64,000 nucleotides of DNA from a virus, in IMG/VR virus record IMGVR_UViG_3300008267_000009, positions 36,564 through 100,563 of that record; one strand, 5' to 3'. Positions 63,965 through 64,000 of the stretch are shown here, one piece after another. Position 1 is the stretch's first letter; each line of letters starts with the position of its first letter. A program made the translations under genes and the position numbers. The notes below the pieces were generated by a model. The model saw nothing but the letters and a program-made list of their open reading frames with translations, had not been told where the DNA came from and did no database searches.

Positions 63965-64000
63965 ATGAAGAAATATATGGTTGCTGATTTAGTTAAAGAC
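63965..64000 (+). CDS. 5' end of next gene (partial)
   Basis: Twelve codons, MKKYMVADLVKD, before the window ends. No prediction possible beyond the start, which is set by the leaderless promoter. Confidence 0.4.
   Translation, partial: MKKYMVADLVKD

Noticed and set aside
1-64000. Integration module or prophage state
   Set aside because: No integrase, excisionase with att site or phage repressor of known type was recognised; the tRNAs are complete genes and show no att-like duplications.

Overview
The window reads as one contiguous stretch of a large, AT-rich, tailed-phage genome (siphovirus-like: tail tube protein, programmed-frameshift tail chaperones, 2156-residue tape measure protein, then baseplate and fibre genes). 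An actinobacterial host is indicated by three independent signs: a WhiB-type Fe-S regulator (54700-55011), a proteasome-beta-like Ntn hydrolase (55757-56311), and a repeated promoter design in which a TANNNT -10 box sits exactly 6 nt before the ATG, which implies leaderless mRNAs of the kind common in Actinobacteria. The low GC content and the freshwater-like cargo genes would fit a planktonic actinobacterium, but that is inference. No integrase or lysogeny repressor was recognised, and the capsid genes are not in the window.

Layout. 1-20265: tail module (end of an upstream gene, tail tube, G/GT chaperones, tape measure, distal tail and baseplate proteins, fibres with FN3/Ig-like and InlB-type repeats, small coiled-coil proteins, a fibre-tip-like protein). 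20266-20350: a promoter with an overlapping palindromic operator and an immediate hairpin terminator. 20351-33470: nucleic-acid module (phosphoesterase, DnaB helicase, primase, ssDNA-binding protein, DnaE polymerase with PHP domain, MazG-like, RecA, an Hjc-like and a RuvC-like resolvase, a Cas4-like Fe-S exonuclease) with many tiny zinc-binding or membrane proteins in ATGA/TAATG overlaps. 33467-46146: a glycan and surface cassette (OCH1-type and two GT61-type glycosyltransferases, methyltransferase, carbamoyltransferase between two SGNH-like proteins, nucleotidyltransferase-HAD fusion, cupin, GDPD-like) into which the small and large terminase genes are embedded. 46137-46286: tRNA-Arg(TCT) and tRNA-Asn(GTT). 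46307-47942: three minus-strand genes (DUF4406-like and two 2OG-Fe(II) oxygenase-like). 48010-64000: accessory module (further 2OG oxygenases, a homoserine-dehydrogenase-like NAD domain with an apparent ATT start, Hsp20, an FmdB-family protein behind a multi-hairpin leader, secreted PA14-like protein, lysis cassette with CHAP endolysin, WhiB, proteasome-like protein, secreted subtilase, thioredoxin, abundant secreted coiled-coil protein, AdoMetDC-like protein, a miniature CDGSH protein).

How it fits together. Genes are packed in long plus-strand operons with 1-20 nt overlaps. Two promoter classes are visible: extended -10 (TGnTATAAT) promoters followed by leaders with strong Shine-Dalgarno sites, in front of apparently highly expressed genes (SSB, RecA, Hsp20), and leaderless promoters in front of small accessory operons. 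Several terminators have the next -35 box inside the hairpin. Lysine codon choice (AAG versus AAA) separates likely abundant proteins from the rest. The surface/glycan genes, secreted proteins and hydroxylases suggest a phage that invests heavily in remodelling its own or its host's surface. No region of more than 300 bases lacks a gene.
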